Origin: Lingula anatina
Lineage: Eukaryota > Brachiopoda > Lingulata > Lingulida > Lingulidae
Direction of reading: 5' to 3'
NCBI RefSeq assembly: GCF_001039355.2
Contig: NW_019773725.1
Coordinates: 333,709-397,708 of the forward strand
Length of the DNA: 64,000 nucleotides
Part shown: one piece after another, positions 21,248 to 32,500 of the stretch
Position numbering within the stretch: position 1 is the first letter of the stretch
How the letters are laid out: each line of letters starts with the position of its first letter
Program-made: the position numbers and the translations under genes
The notes under the pieces: model-generated
Databases searched by the model: none
What the model was told of the DNA's origin: nothing
What the model saw: the letters and a program-made list of their open reading frames with translations, nothing else

Positions 21248-22260
21248 AAATCTATAGTGATATACTAACCTTGCTCAATGTCTTTTCTTTTCACATATTG
21301 TAATTCGACAATTTACTCACTGGATGTAAATTTGCATTTTTAAATTTAAAAACCGCACTAGTGGGAAGTATCCCCCAAGCCCTTAGTTTCGTTACAACTA
21401 TGGCAAAACAGAGAGTCCGAATGAGGAGATAAATTTCCCCTATTATTTCAGCTAGAAGAATGGTCAGAGAAAGTCAGGAAATATGACATAAAAAATAAAG
21501 CGGTTAATCCAGGCACTAAAAAAGGAAGTTGTGTGAGGAGGATAGGGTTGACTAACTACCAAAAGAAGTATATAGTTTTCATATTCATCTACTTGAAAAA
21601 GTATGTCTACCTACGGCTGGAGGACACTAATAATATGACAGATAAAGGGTTTTGTCAGTCATGTAGTAACAAGAAGATCCCTCCTAGAAAGTGCAGCAAT
21701 TCATTGGACCTTCATCACATAAAATATATATATATTTTTTTTTTATTTCGAATGCTAGTATACCTACAGTTTAGTAGACCTATCACCATCTTGTATGATC
21801 ACCATAATTTAAAATTTTCTAAGAAATATTGGGGTGAAATTAAAAATGCATTACTTTACATGGCGAGATGCAAAAAGTTTAATCTATCCACCCACGCGCA
21901 TAAAATTCAATGCGGATATTTTATTATCGCAACCAGTCCAATGGCGCACGTTTTACTGGGAGTAATGTGACGTAGAATTAATAGGGGATGTCCGGGATAG
22001 CCTATTTTGAACATCTGCGCAGCAGATGACGTCAAACGAGACCTGGATTGGAGCGAGATTTCACGAGAGGTGGGGTTAAAATCTGCCATTGAAACTTCTC
22101 TCGCGGTCAGGCACAAGTCTATGTTTTAGGATTGCATTGAGTAAAATTTGGCGTTGTCATGTAATTTGAGATAGAGCAACGCAATGGCGAATTGCTAATG
22201 TTGTGTCGTAGGGTGCATTGCAGATAAAGGTAAGCGAGAAAACCAGGAAAATGACTATGG
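21248..22260. other. Non-genic stretch with promoter-like end
   Basis: The plus frame at 21533-21970 is long but low-complexity and unlike any known protein, so I do not call it. From about 22005 to 22120 the sequence is G+C-richer, has a CRE-like TGACGTCA at 22027-22034, and precedes the candidate exon at 22264, so it could be a promoter. Confidence 0.35.
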
Positions 22261-22263
22261 ATG

Positions 22264-22482
22264 ATGGACACGACTGGCGAGAGAAGTGAAGTGAAGAAAG
22301 AGAAGTTGGGCTTGATTAGATTAAAAGGACTAAATACCGAAATATTTAAAGTACAGATCAGGTCGCAGTATTTTGTAGAAAGAAAGGGACCAACTGCAGA
22401 CAACTCGCACCCTGCACGTCACTGGCTCCATGGCATCACCGGACAGACCGTATCATCAACGGTCGAGGGGCATTTTAATAAG
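22264..22482 (+). CDS. Candidate exon, unrecognised
   Basis: The frame starts ATGGACACGACTGG at 22264 and encodes about 73 residues, ending HFNK at a strong donor AATAA|GTAAGT (donor 22483). A TTTATTTTAG acceptor at about 22812-22821 would add Glu and a stop. AATAAA lies near 23266. No family recognised. It could be a small two-exon gene or 5' part of a longer one. Confidence 0.3.
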
Positions 22483-22487
22483 TAAGT

Positions 22488-24124
22488 TTTGTGTGTAGTT
22501 TACAGGACACCATGGTTTATTAATGTAATACAGCCCTAGTACTTGTGATTAATAGTCTTTTACGGTAACTATATCAGACAAATTTGCTTGTACCATTCCT
22601 ATCTCCATATAACGTGTACCTGATTATGAAATACTGGTGAACCTTCCACACCTATTAAGTATACACAATGTTCAGTTGTAATATTCCATGCCGGGTGGTC
22701 AGTTATGATAATTGCAATTTGCAAGTAAGGTGGAAATTAGAGTTGATATTTTACAACAACGTTTATCACATAATGATATATATTTCAGAAAACTAAGTGA
22801 GTTATTTTTTATTTATTTTAGAGAATGACAGACACAGCACATGTTATTGAACCAGGCAAGAACTGCGAGAGTTGTGTGGTCAGAATAATCAGATGTTGAA
22901 GATTGCTCAGTGTATATTAATCTCTTATGTCCTTAGTTATTATGTTGTTTACTTAATTATATCAGGAGTCAACAGATGGCATTTTTTTCTGGGTGTCACT
23001 TACAGTATCAGGCATTTTCTTTATTACTTTAAAGTGAAATATTTGGTTTTATGAATATATATATATATATGTATATAGGCCTATGTATTGTACTGCACTA
23101 GTGATTTAATGAAGAAAATTATTTTATTTGCTAGTATCATTCTTATGTTACTGTAGTGACTTTTTTAATAACTATATGACACCTGTTTTTCATATCATTT
23201 ACTCAGATCACAAATACAAGTTCGCCTGTGATGTGTTTATTTGTTGCATTTGTGTATAACTGTCAATAAAATGCAATGATTTTGTGAAAATTTCAACTTA
23301 TATGTTGTCCATTTTAATACTTTCTTTTGTCATCTTTCCTGTCACTTAAAGATGCATACAAAGTCAATTTTTTGTCACAAAAACCAACCAAAAGCCAGCA
23401 TATAGTTTCAAGTAGTATAACTAAGAGAATTACCAAAAGGCATTATTTACTTTTACCCGAAAATGATGTTTGAACGGATTTTTCTGCTGGCATTCTAAGC
23501 TGTATGTCAATGGGGCAGGAAAGTAGGTCACAAAAGTAGGTTAAATTTACAACCAAAAATTTAAAGAAAGGAGCAGTCTAAAGGTCTTTTATGGCTGATC
23601 GAGTGATCTATTCAGTTTATCCCTTGGCATGTCAAATTTATTTGAGTCATATAAGAATCTAGTAGAAGTGGTTTACATGTGTTACTGGGAATCCACACTC
23701 CACCGATGCTCGGTTCGTATGTACCTTTAANGCTGCTCTACTTCCTTGTGGACTCCATATTTTAACCCCACCTCAAGGCAGATCTCGTAAAATCACGGGG
23801 AAACTTGGTCTTCTCGTTGAGAGCCCGGACAGCCTCTATTATGACTATGTCACAGGTCAGATTGAAATCCAGGCAAATTAAGCAAAACTGCCAATCTTGC
23901 CTGTGACAGATATATACAGTAGAATACAATTGAATTCCTAAACAGATTTTGTAATTTTGGAAAGGATGACGAAGTGCATTTTTAATGTTTAATTTAATTA
24001 AAATTAATTATTTGCACAACTTTGATGATTTCTCATCTTTAAAATATCACTTATTATTCTGTTCATCCCTATCCAGTATTTCTTTGGTTTATTCCTTATG
24101 AGCATATAATATATATTTTTCCAG
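22488..24124. other. Introns or intergenic, with a contig join
   Basis: The single n at 23731 is a join. The 110 bases before it are a diverged copy of 4020-4128. Otherwise A+T-rich with short TA runs (23057-23070) and no coding support. Earlier exons of the PARP4-like gene are not visible here. Confidence 0.5.
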
Positions 24125-24264
24125 CAGATAGTAGTTCAGTGATTTCGGAGGGCTATCACAGTGGTGGTGGAAATACCCCTGTACCACCTGTCCTTATGGG
24201 AATATGCTTGTTAAAAGAAATGAAGAAGAGTGATTGGATGCAGTTATTTAAGCTTCAAAATAAG
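24125..24264 (+). CDS. PARP4-like exon A
   Basis: Acceptor TTTTTCCAG (24124) or CAGCAG three bases later. Encodes SSSVISEGYHSGGGNTPVPP then LMGICLLKEMKKSDWMQLF. Donor AAG|GTACAT, phase 0. Confidence 0.55.
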
Positions 24265-25200
24265 GTACATATCTGTGACGAAAACAAAGTGCAAATAAAT
24301 GATAAATGGTCAATGATTACAAAATATCATATCAGCTAAATTGTCAAGACATAGGTTTTGAAACTGTACCACCAACTGGAATTTAGAGAAGATTTCTTTT
24401 TTTTTTTAAGGAAAAGTAACACAGTAACCCTGTTCAAAATAGGATAACATTTTTGTAAAACACATTTGTTTTGTCTTTTAGATTGTCTGTTTTTAAATAT
24501 AGTGTTGAAGTTTGAGTTGATGCTATTTAGGAATATGGTTACTGGGAGTTTTCACCAGTATTGGGCAGACTGCTTGGGATTTCCATTGAATATTGTAGAA
24601 GCATGCTTGCAGATGCTGGAGTGATGTCTTTAGGTGAGTCAAACACCACCAGCATTAGAATTACATGTTAAGTACTACTAAGAACACAATAATTTACAAC
24701 TCGCTATTAAGGCTAATGTTTTTTTTTAATGTGGGTTTTCAGAAATTCACATAGCATTTGATTTGATTGTCAAATGCAAGATATTTCACCTTTTTGAAAT
24801 CTCACTATGAGGAATTTACCATTCGGGATCAAAGTTGCCAGTGAACACTAAATTAATGGACAAAAAGAATTAAATGATTTTCTTCAATGTTTCAGGAAAG
24901 AAAGTGTCTCAAGATGTGTACAGACTACTAGCTACCCTGCTGACTTTAACCCAGATAGTTCAAACTGTTACTAAGTCTTTTGTCAGCTTCAAGGAAATGC
25001 AAGCCACTCTTGAAGAAACATTACCAGATTTCTTAAAAAAGCTGTCCATGAAAGACATGGAGCAGGAACAGGTTTTCACTGGACTTGAACTGGCAGGAAG
25101 GTACTGCAAGAACATGGACAAAGCCCACCCCATGATGTACTCCACACTTGAGATAGGGACCAGCTGGGACCATGTCATGCAGAAACTATTAGACCTGTAA
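24125..25200 (+). CDS. PARP4: PARP4-like (vault PARP) gene, last three exons
   Basis: Three exons (24125-24264, 24531-24633, 24896-25200) join in phase into about 180 codons ending in TAA. The product reads DWMQLFKLQNK, EYGYWEFSPVLGRLLGIS, ADAGVMSLGKKVSQDVY, LLATLLTLTQIV, and closes with STLEIGTSWDHVMQKLLDL. This order matches the extreme C-terminus of vertebrate PARP4 (L..LQ...G.W.....LG..L, SLG, LLATML.L, LE.G..WD...K.LL.L), the region that binds major vault protein. The PARP, VWA and VIT domains would be upstream and are not seen. AATAAA follows at 25310. The gene's 5' part may lie in the missing sequence at the n's. A VWA5-like relative is the alternative. Confidence 0.6.
24531..24633 (+). 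CDS. PARP4-like exon B
   Basis: Acceptor CTATTTAG, donor TTAG|GTGAGT, 103 nt, phase 0 in and 1 out. Encodes EYGYWEFSPVLGRLLGISIE and CRSMLADAGVMSL. Too short to show as a long open frame. Confidence 0.6.
24896..25200 (+). CDS. PARP4-like terminal exon
   Basis: Acceptor AATGTTTCAG. Encodes KKVSQDVYRLLATLLTLTQI through EIGTSWDHVMQKLLDL and TAA. The Trp-Asp pair and leucine-rich ending are the most PARP4-like feature. Confidence 0.65.
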
Positions 25201-25309
25201 CAGGCTTAACTAACACTAGAACTCTTGTGTCAGAAACATCATTTGTTTATACTAACTTTAAGTAGGTTAAGAAGCATTCATATATATCGAAAAAAAAAAG
25301 ACTTAAGTT

Positions 25310-25315
25310 GAATAA
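25310..25315 (+). terminator. Polyadenylation signal of the PARP4-like gene
   Basis: AATAAA about 110 bases after the TAA stop, followed after about 15 bases by an A run. Confidence 0.5.
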
Positions 25316-28035
25316 AATCAGTGTTATGAAAAAAAAAAAATAAGGGATCCATACAGGTCACGCATGTGACGGTCAGGGGTGTACACACAGATTTTTAAAA
25401 TTCCTAGCAAAATGTAGACTAACGCAAGAGATGAAGGACAGCGTAATTACAGCATATGTACCACACATCGCAGCTTAATATCCATGAATAATAAATCATC
25501 ATTTAGTCAGAAATATTCTCGCAATTAAAAAAGTTTCAATATTTTTATTACCCAGAACGGTATATTTATTTAAAAGGAGGCTAGCTTCCCATATGTGGAA
25601 CCCCCTTCGAATAATCCTGGATCCACCTCTGAGTTGAACTAACGTACGGTTTCATTCACCTTACATGTGGATGCATGGCTCCCAAAAACAACCAATTGTA
25701 CGACACAACAGAGCTCTGATACATTTAAGTTTAATCATTTGTTTGTAACAATTGCCCATGTCACCCTGTTAGTTTGGAGGGGTAAGCTAGGTCAAGTCCG
25801 TGTCAAAATTCTTTGAAGCTTTGCAGGAAAAATTCTTCCTTTGTTTCTCTAGCTCCTTCTTAAACCTGGTGTCCAGATTTTGTCTAGTGCCCCCAGGGTT
25901 GAGGGAGCTGCTCTTTGAAAATAACACTCAGGCAGATTTTTACCTGAGATAAATATCGCCAGCGAGAATGCGTTCAATATTCTCAAGAAAGAGGGTACAG
26001 AAAAGTTGAGGGCCACCGAACCCTCCAATTAAGAGGTAAAGGAAGTTTCAGTTAGATGGATGATTAAGATAGGACTTGTTAAGGTTACAGGCATTGTTTA
26101 CCTCAGTTTGCAAGACGGANGTGCCTATACAATTGATACAGAGGATTTGTACATACAGGTGACTTTAATAAGCAGAGGATTTTCTTTTATATTCCGTGAA
26201 AAATACACTAAATTTATATAAAATAATATCATGGTTGTCCAAAAAATTGTACGCACAGTGCATCAGTGCGTATGCCTAGTTACGCCCATGACGGTGTCGA
26301 CCTTACATTAACCTTATAATTAATAACATGGTTGTGAGGGGTTGGAGAAATTGTATTATTAACATAGTCAGTGATCTTACATCTGGGAATATGAGGTCTG
26401 ATTAAACTCAGTACTGACCTCTGACATAATCACTAAACTATATGGACCTAATGATGCAAACCATGGTTTGTGACCAATCAGCGTAACAGAAACTTATCAG
26501 TCATGTGACAAACATTGCTGATATAGCAAGGACTTATAGGAGGACATTGACATTCAGTTTTCAAATGGTATAATAAAACAATTAGTGACTTTCACTTTTG
26601 GTTAAATGTAATTTTTGAAACTTCAGTTTACTATTTGAGTGGCAGTCTGTAGTGATTGGAAACAGAAATGTGCAACCCTACTTTCCTGTGGTGTTAAACA
26701 AGTTTCAAGCACTTGTCAATTAGCTTGCAATTGAGAAATATCATATAATACATGTTATAGATATTCTTTTCTAGGGAAAATGGATAAATTTTCAAAAGCG
26801 AATTTCAGCTGAACAGATGCAATTAAATGTATCAAAGAGATGCATATACAGATCTCTTTGAGTGCCTCTACAGTAAAGAAAGGAGGGTAAGAATGCTTTT
26901 GAGTCAATAAACAGCGCTTCACTTTATGAAATGTTTGTTTTCTGATGTCTTCCCCCTTTTAAATTTCTTACTACCACTGTGCTCACATATTTCGATAGCA
27001 TCAGTTGGATTTCTTTCCCACCCTGACAAAATGTACAGGAGCCTCTAGAATCAGAGAAAAAAATTAGCCTGCTCTTAACAATGTAAAAATTAAGCCAAAA
27101 AAACTAGAGGATCAGAGAGGCGATACCGCCTCCGGATATTGTACCACCAGCTGGAGTAACCCCCCCTCCAAAAAGGGACACCATCACCAGTCTTGTGCTT
27201 GACAAGCTCTTTAAAATGCAATCAACAAGAGTTCTCAAAATATGCAAAAAAATATAACTAAAAATGGTACAATCAAGCAGATTTTCTAATTGACTTGCAT
27301 TTTCCTACCCTTGATCACTCCTGTATTCTCTAGACAAAAGTCTTGTTGGTTTTCCTTGAAATGTGTTGTCAGTGGTGCATATATGCTGACAAAAGAGAAA
27401 ACCTAGGGACAACAATGGGCACATCTCTGCTAGTTTTAAAGATANGGACGACACCAAGTGAAGGCCTACTAGGAAGTGTAATTGGTGCATGGACGCAGTA
27501 GCTGACCCAGTATTATTCCCAAAATATTACACTTTTTTTTTTACTTGATGCCTTTATTGTCTTTCAATTTTATTCGGAATATTTACATATTCATACTTAG
27601 GAATTATATTTTGCATAGTTTTCAAATGCATAATGATTTAAGATCAATGATAAACAACTTGCCCTTTAAAAATAAAACCCATGCCGGTAGAATAGTTACG
27701 AACCATTTTACATCAAAGCATAAATCACGTATATGTCATGTACAAAGTCAATACCCAGCGGTACAACAGGCAGAATTCATTCAGTTCAAGCTCCTGTGAC
27801 AAGGAATTGTGGTCACTTGCAGATCAAACTGTAGTCCATTCACATAGTGAAGTATGACTGCGTTGGAGAGCTAATGAAAAGTTGCATGTCGCGTATCTAA
27901 GAACTAAACAGTGTAGGCATACAGGTTCAAAATATTATGTTCATTATGTAAAGTTTTCTTTGAAAACTCATAAAAAATAGCTGAGCTATCAGTACAACTG
28001 CACTAAGACGTACTGGACATTTCGACACAGAAAAA

Positions 28036-28180
28036 AAAAAACATTTATCATTAAAATGGCGTTATATATATGATGTGAACAATCAAAACGGGGACATCTC
28101 TTTATAAGTATTATTTCCAAGGTAAACATACCTATATTCACTTCATATACATAACGCCATTATAATGATTAATGTTTTCC
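28036..28180. mobile_element. Hairpin-type MITE remnant
   Basis: AAACATTTATCATTAAAATG at about 28039, followed by GCGTTATATATATGATGTGA, is mirrored by the reverse complement ending near 28180. The arms are about 42 bp with roughly four mismatches around a 55-base loop. Weaker inverted similarity continues outward (GACATTTCGAC on the left, GTCGAGATGTC on the right), so the full element may span about 28015-28206. Confidence 0.55.
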
Positions 28181-28369
28181 AGTGTTTGACTTTCCGTCGA
28201 GATGTCTTTATGCGAAAACCATACATTTTCTAATGTTTTTACCTTGATTACGTTTGAACACTGAAAGTATTCAGGATACTGTTACCATTTGCCAAAAAGC
28301 TATTTACTACCCTACATTCTTCTGTATTAGCAAAAAATATTCAGTTATCAGTTACTGTATCATCTATAT

Positions 28370-29416
28370 TATCTTATGGTGACGTCACAAGTGCAAATTC
28401 GGGGTAAATTGAAAGGAATCGGTTTCTCAAATATCCTCTTTACCTGCATGTGCACCCACAAACACCGTTTCAACGCCCTTTTTTTCTTGAAAGCCTTAGT
28501 TCAGATTTTATTGTTGACAAAGCAAAAACAGTAATAGTGCCTTTGTTTAATGAAAATAAGTAATTATGAACTCATAACTTCATAACAAAAACATTTAAAC
28601 AAAATGAAGCCTATTCTCTTGTGGACAACTTTGCCAATTCCCTTGATAAAGTCTCGTTCAGGGATGAAGTTTTACGCACCATACCGATTGCTTTCTCACC
28701 TCAAATTAGAAAGGTACGTGTTATATTGACGATAATATAAAGAGCAATTAAAATAAAGAATGCAGTGTCTTGTACGTAAACCAATCTGTATCATAATGTC
28801 CAAATAATATAAACGCACTTCTTAAAACCAATTATCTAAATGTAAGTACAATTTGCTAATTATCAAGACTGCAAAACCTAATGGCAGGTCTTCATCATCC
28901 CGCCGTTCCATTAGCTAATGTCTTCATCATCCCGCCGTTCCATTAGCTAATGTCTTCATCATCCCGCTGTTCCATTAGCTAATGTCTTCATCATCCCGTC
29001 GTTCCGATAGCTGTTTTCATCATCCTGCTGTTCCATTGACTGAAAGAAAGATGGGTTGAAAAGATAGTGGTTTGTTAATGGTCGTCCGTCTGTAACATTG
29101 CCCGGTTGACAGTGATGACAGTCAACGGATCAAAAACACAACACCCTTGGTTTACAGTAAAAAAATTGAACTATGAAGGGTCCTACATTGATTGCAGATG
29201 AAGACAAAAAGGTAGAGTCAGCTTTTAGACCTGAATTTTAGCAAATTTTTGATCCAAAATGATTCAATCGTGGTTCTTTTTTAAATTAAATTTGCAACAT
29301 TGCGTACTGTGTATATCATGAAAAATGTTACAACATGCCCGACAGATGTTAACTATATTGTAGTCACACGCACGTCCCAATTGCCAATGTCATGCAGATA
29401 AAGACCTTTTTCATAT
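28370..29416. other. 3' flank of TRPC-like gene 2
   Basis: Aligns in diverged form with 6060-7333, downstream of gene 1. Gene 1 has an extra CA-rich stretch (about 7130-7290) that is missing here. No gene supported. Confidence 0.6.
28889..29043. repeat. 32-bp minisatellite, five units
   Basis: Five copies of a unit containing TCATCATCCCGCCGTTCC, the later ones with substitutions. Three units occur at the orthologous-by-duplication place at 6633-6722. Confidence 0.88.
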
Positions 29417-29584
29417 TCAATTTTTTTTACAAGTACCTGTAGGCTTCGCCGTCTGGGTGGATATCACGACATCTTTTTTCTGTTCCTCTTCAGCTTTCTT
29501 TCTATACCTTCCTTTCAGGTTTTTCATGATGTCTCGATATTTCTTGTCAAATGTGCGCTGTTTTCTGTCCTTCTCTTCAATTTT
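29417..29584 (-). CDS. TRPC gene 2 exon 12: C-terminal region
   Basis: [20 protein letters not shown] then [18 protein letters not shown]. As in gene 1, translation either stops a few codons past the shared donor-like ACAG|GTACTT (stop TGA at 29419-29417) or splices to an unseen exon. Confidence 0.7.
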   Translation of the reverse strand, partial: KIEEKDRKQRTFDKKYRDIMKNLKGRYRKKAEEEQKKDVVISTQTAKPTGTCKKN

Positions 29585-32500
29585 CTGAAGCACGAAAAAA
29601 GGCAGGAGTGTTAAATCTCAAAAATAGGCTCGTCTATCAAATTCACCATCAAGTTAATGTCCCATGTTATTTGAAGTAAGTTATATTATTATCATTTAGA
29701 AGTTTTTTTTTTTGGTTTATAATAATGTTGGGAATAAAACATTACATATAAAAAATAATATAATAATTGCTGCACTTCTAAAGAAACGATATAAAGAAAA
29801 TATGTTCTAGATATCGAAAATGTTGGAGGTAAACAGCGTTTTCAACAGTAACAGTTGTTTGATTATGATTTCAGTTCATCTTTCCAACATCCCCTATAGT
29901 TTGCTATAGTGACTCAATCAAGATATCTAGGATTTATGCTATACTATTGAAGCTAAATTATTATTTTTCAAGCTTACGACATTACAAGCTTACGAAAAAT
30001 TCTACCAGAGTGCTCTGGGATTTAATGTTAAAGGCATACTTCAATATCGCCTTGATACAACAGTACAATCCAGTTCAAAAATGAATTTGAAGGAAAAAAA
30101 AAACAAACCTTTCCCATTTCTTACTATTTCATTTTATATTATTAATCGATTTATTTATTTTTCGTCATTTAAATCCATTTGAGCCATGACGCACCTTTCT
30201 ACTGGGTCCCTTGCATTTCTTGCAGGTGAGAAGATAAAACAACCATTTGGGGCTGGGGATTAAGTTAAAGGGGATGGGGAGAGTAGATCCTTCCCCTATA
30301 TACTCTAACCATAGCCTTGTCCTAGCAGCCTTCCATTCGATGTCTGCATCGTTCTGTAAATAGTTTGAATTGTGCATGTAGAGATAACATACCGTATAAT
30401 ACTGCTCATTTTGCTTTACTATTCTTCTTCTTCTTCTTCTTCTTCTTCTTAGGTTTATTGTAATGAATCTATAAGACAAAATATGAACGATTCTACTCAA
30501 TATCCCATACTTACATTTATTACTTCAAAAGAGATTGTCATCATAGCAATGAGCATATTGATCAACATAATAACGATGACAATATGGAATATAGCCACCA
30601 TGATGAACCCAACAATCTCCACAAATTCGTGCTTCATGTGGATTTCTACGGAACTCGAGTCTCCCAGGCCAAAGATGGACCACATTAGAGTGCGAAATGT
30701 GTTGAAGAATCTGAAAAAACGTGAATGTACGGGGCTTTATGCTAAAACAGATATGCAAATACAAATAGACCTATGGCAAACTTTTTTCTGTATACAAAAT
30801 GCAAAATAAATGAACATAGAAGTGCTCGACTTAAATGGTCCATTTAGTGACCTTGAAAAATATTATTCATATTCCATGTTAAAATAAGATAATACAAGTA
30901 AAATAAAAAAGTCCACTATTTATGATAAATATACTAGAACCTGTTTTCATCGCGGCGGCTACAAATAGTTACCCGTGGAATGCAGAATTAGTCTTAGACC
31001 CATCTGGGAGTGTTTGGCCCGCATAGAAGTGGTAATGGTTGTGCAGTCCAACCGTGAAGGCTATGAACACAATTAGCAGCAATGCAGCAAAGCGAAAGAC
31101 ATCTGTGATCATCTTGCCTAAAAGTTAACAAGTCACGTGTTGTTCAAAAAGCGTGAGTCCATACGTCATAATGAGAAAAAATACGACAAACAAGAGACAA
31201 ATCTGACTTGAAGATTTTGACACATCATAAATACTGCCGCTATGACGAAGGAAAGAGAGGCATTCTCTTTTGTCAAAACCATGACAAAAAATAACCTTAC
31301 TGTAATGTATCCATGTTTATGCATGTAGGTATATTCATAACAAAAGCATAATGACTTTAATCATGATATGGGCACTTACCCAAAACAACTAGAAGTGGGC
31401 CGACAGACTCAAAAGTAGGTAAAATGTACACCAGTCTAGAGAAACTAATGATGTTCGCCAACGCAAACAGGGCATCTGAAATTATTTCTGGATCATCTGG
31501 CTCCCATTCGAACCGACCTGAAATACAAAAAAGTAAGTGTTAAAATGGTACGCCTGGAGAATATCTTTACCGTTTAAAAATGTATAATAAACGATCAACT
31601 AAGACTGGGTTTCCATAAACCTTTTGCACTAGCAGGATGGATGAACGTAACTAAAATATAAGGCATGAATAACACAACCTGAATCATGCGTAGTGCAGAA
31701 AACTATGCTCAACCAACCTTTCTTGTAATAATATGCGTACGCTTCTGTTGTATTTTGGTTAACTCCCAATGCGGCTTGTCTTGTCTTGACAATCGAAACT
31801 ATACGACTGACAAACGAGGCAAAATAAAATATAATCAAGAGCATATCCAGAATGTTGAAGGCGCTGTGGAAGTAACGCGTCCCTTGTTGACGCAACTGCT
31901 TCATCTCAGCCCAAAAATAACCTATGAAGTAAAATGAAATGTTTTTTTTAAATTTATTTTTCTATGATATTAGCATTAAAACACCCCAATCGGTCACTAG
32001 TAAGTTAAGATCGTTAAAGATAAAATATAAATTTCTTATTCAATGGTTACTCATGACAAAACACGTGTAGTTGAAAAGTATTGGTAATTTAGTTAACACT
32101 GTGGTTATCGGAATTTGTTCATTAGGAATTTGATAAGCTGATATTGTGACAATCATGTATCCAAGAAATTGTAATTGTTTAACTTTTTTTCGTGAAAATA
32201 TCTGGTTAGTACTGGTATATTGTATAGGTATATTGTCAGTACTGTGTTGATGGCCGACAGCACACAAGATTTACAACAACTTCTAAGTTCACTACAAACC
32301 GAAAGCCACAAAAGAGGTTTGACTATCAATATAAAGAAAACAAAGATCATGGTACTAAGCAAAAAGACCGAAACACCTCGTTGCAACATCTTTCTCGATG
32401 GAGAGAAGTTGGAACAAACGAATCAAGTTGCCAATTCAGGTAGTCTGTTGACGTCAGACTGCAGATGTGACAAAGAAATTAGAAGAAGAATAGTTCTTGC

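Larger units (their letters stand above)
25201..28369. other. Intergenic, repeat-bearing
   Basis: No coding region is supported on either strand. Single n characters at 26120 and 27445 mark joins. One hairpin element lies at about 28035-28180. The small open frames at 27305 and 27545 have no recognisable content. Confidence 0.55.

Noticed and set aside
21533-21970. 145-residue plus frame
   Set aside because: Low-complexity, lysine- and aromatic-rich in A+T-rich sequence; no motif or splice context supports it.
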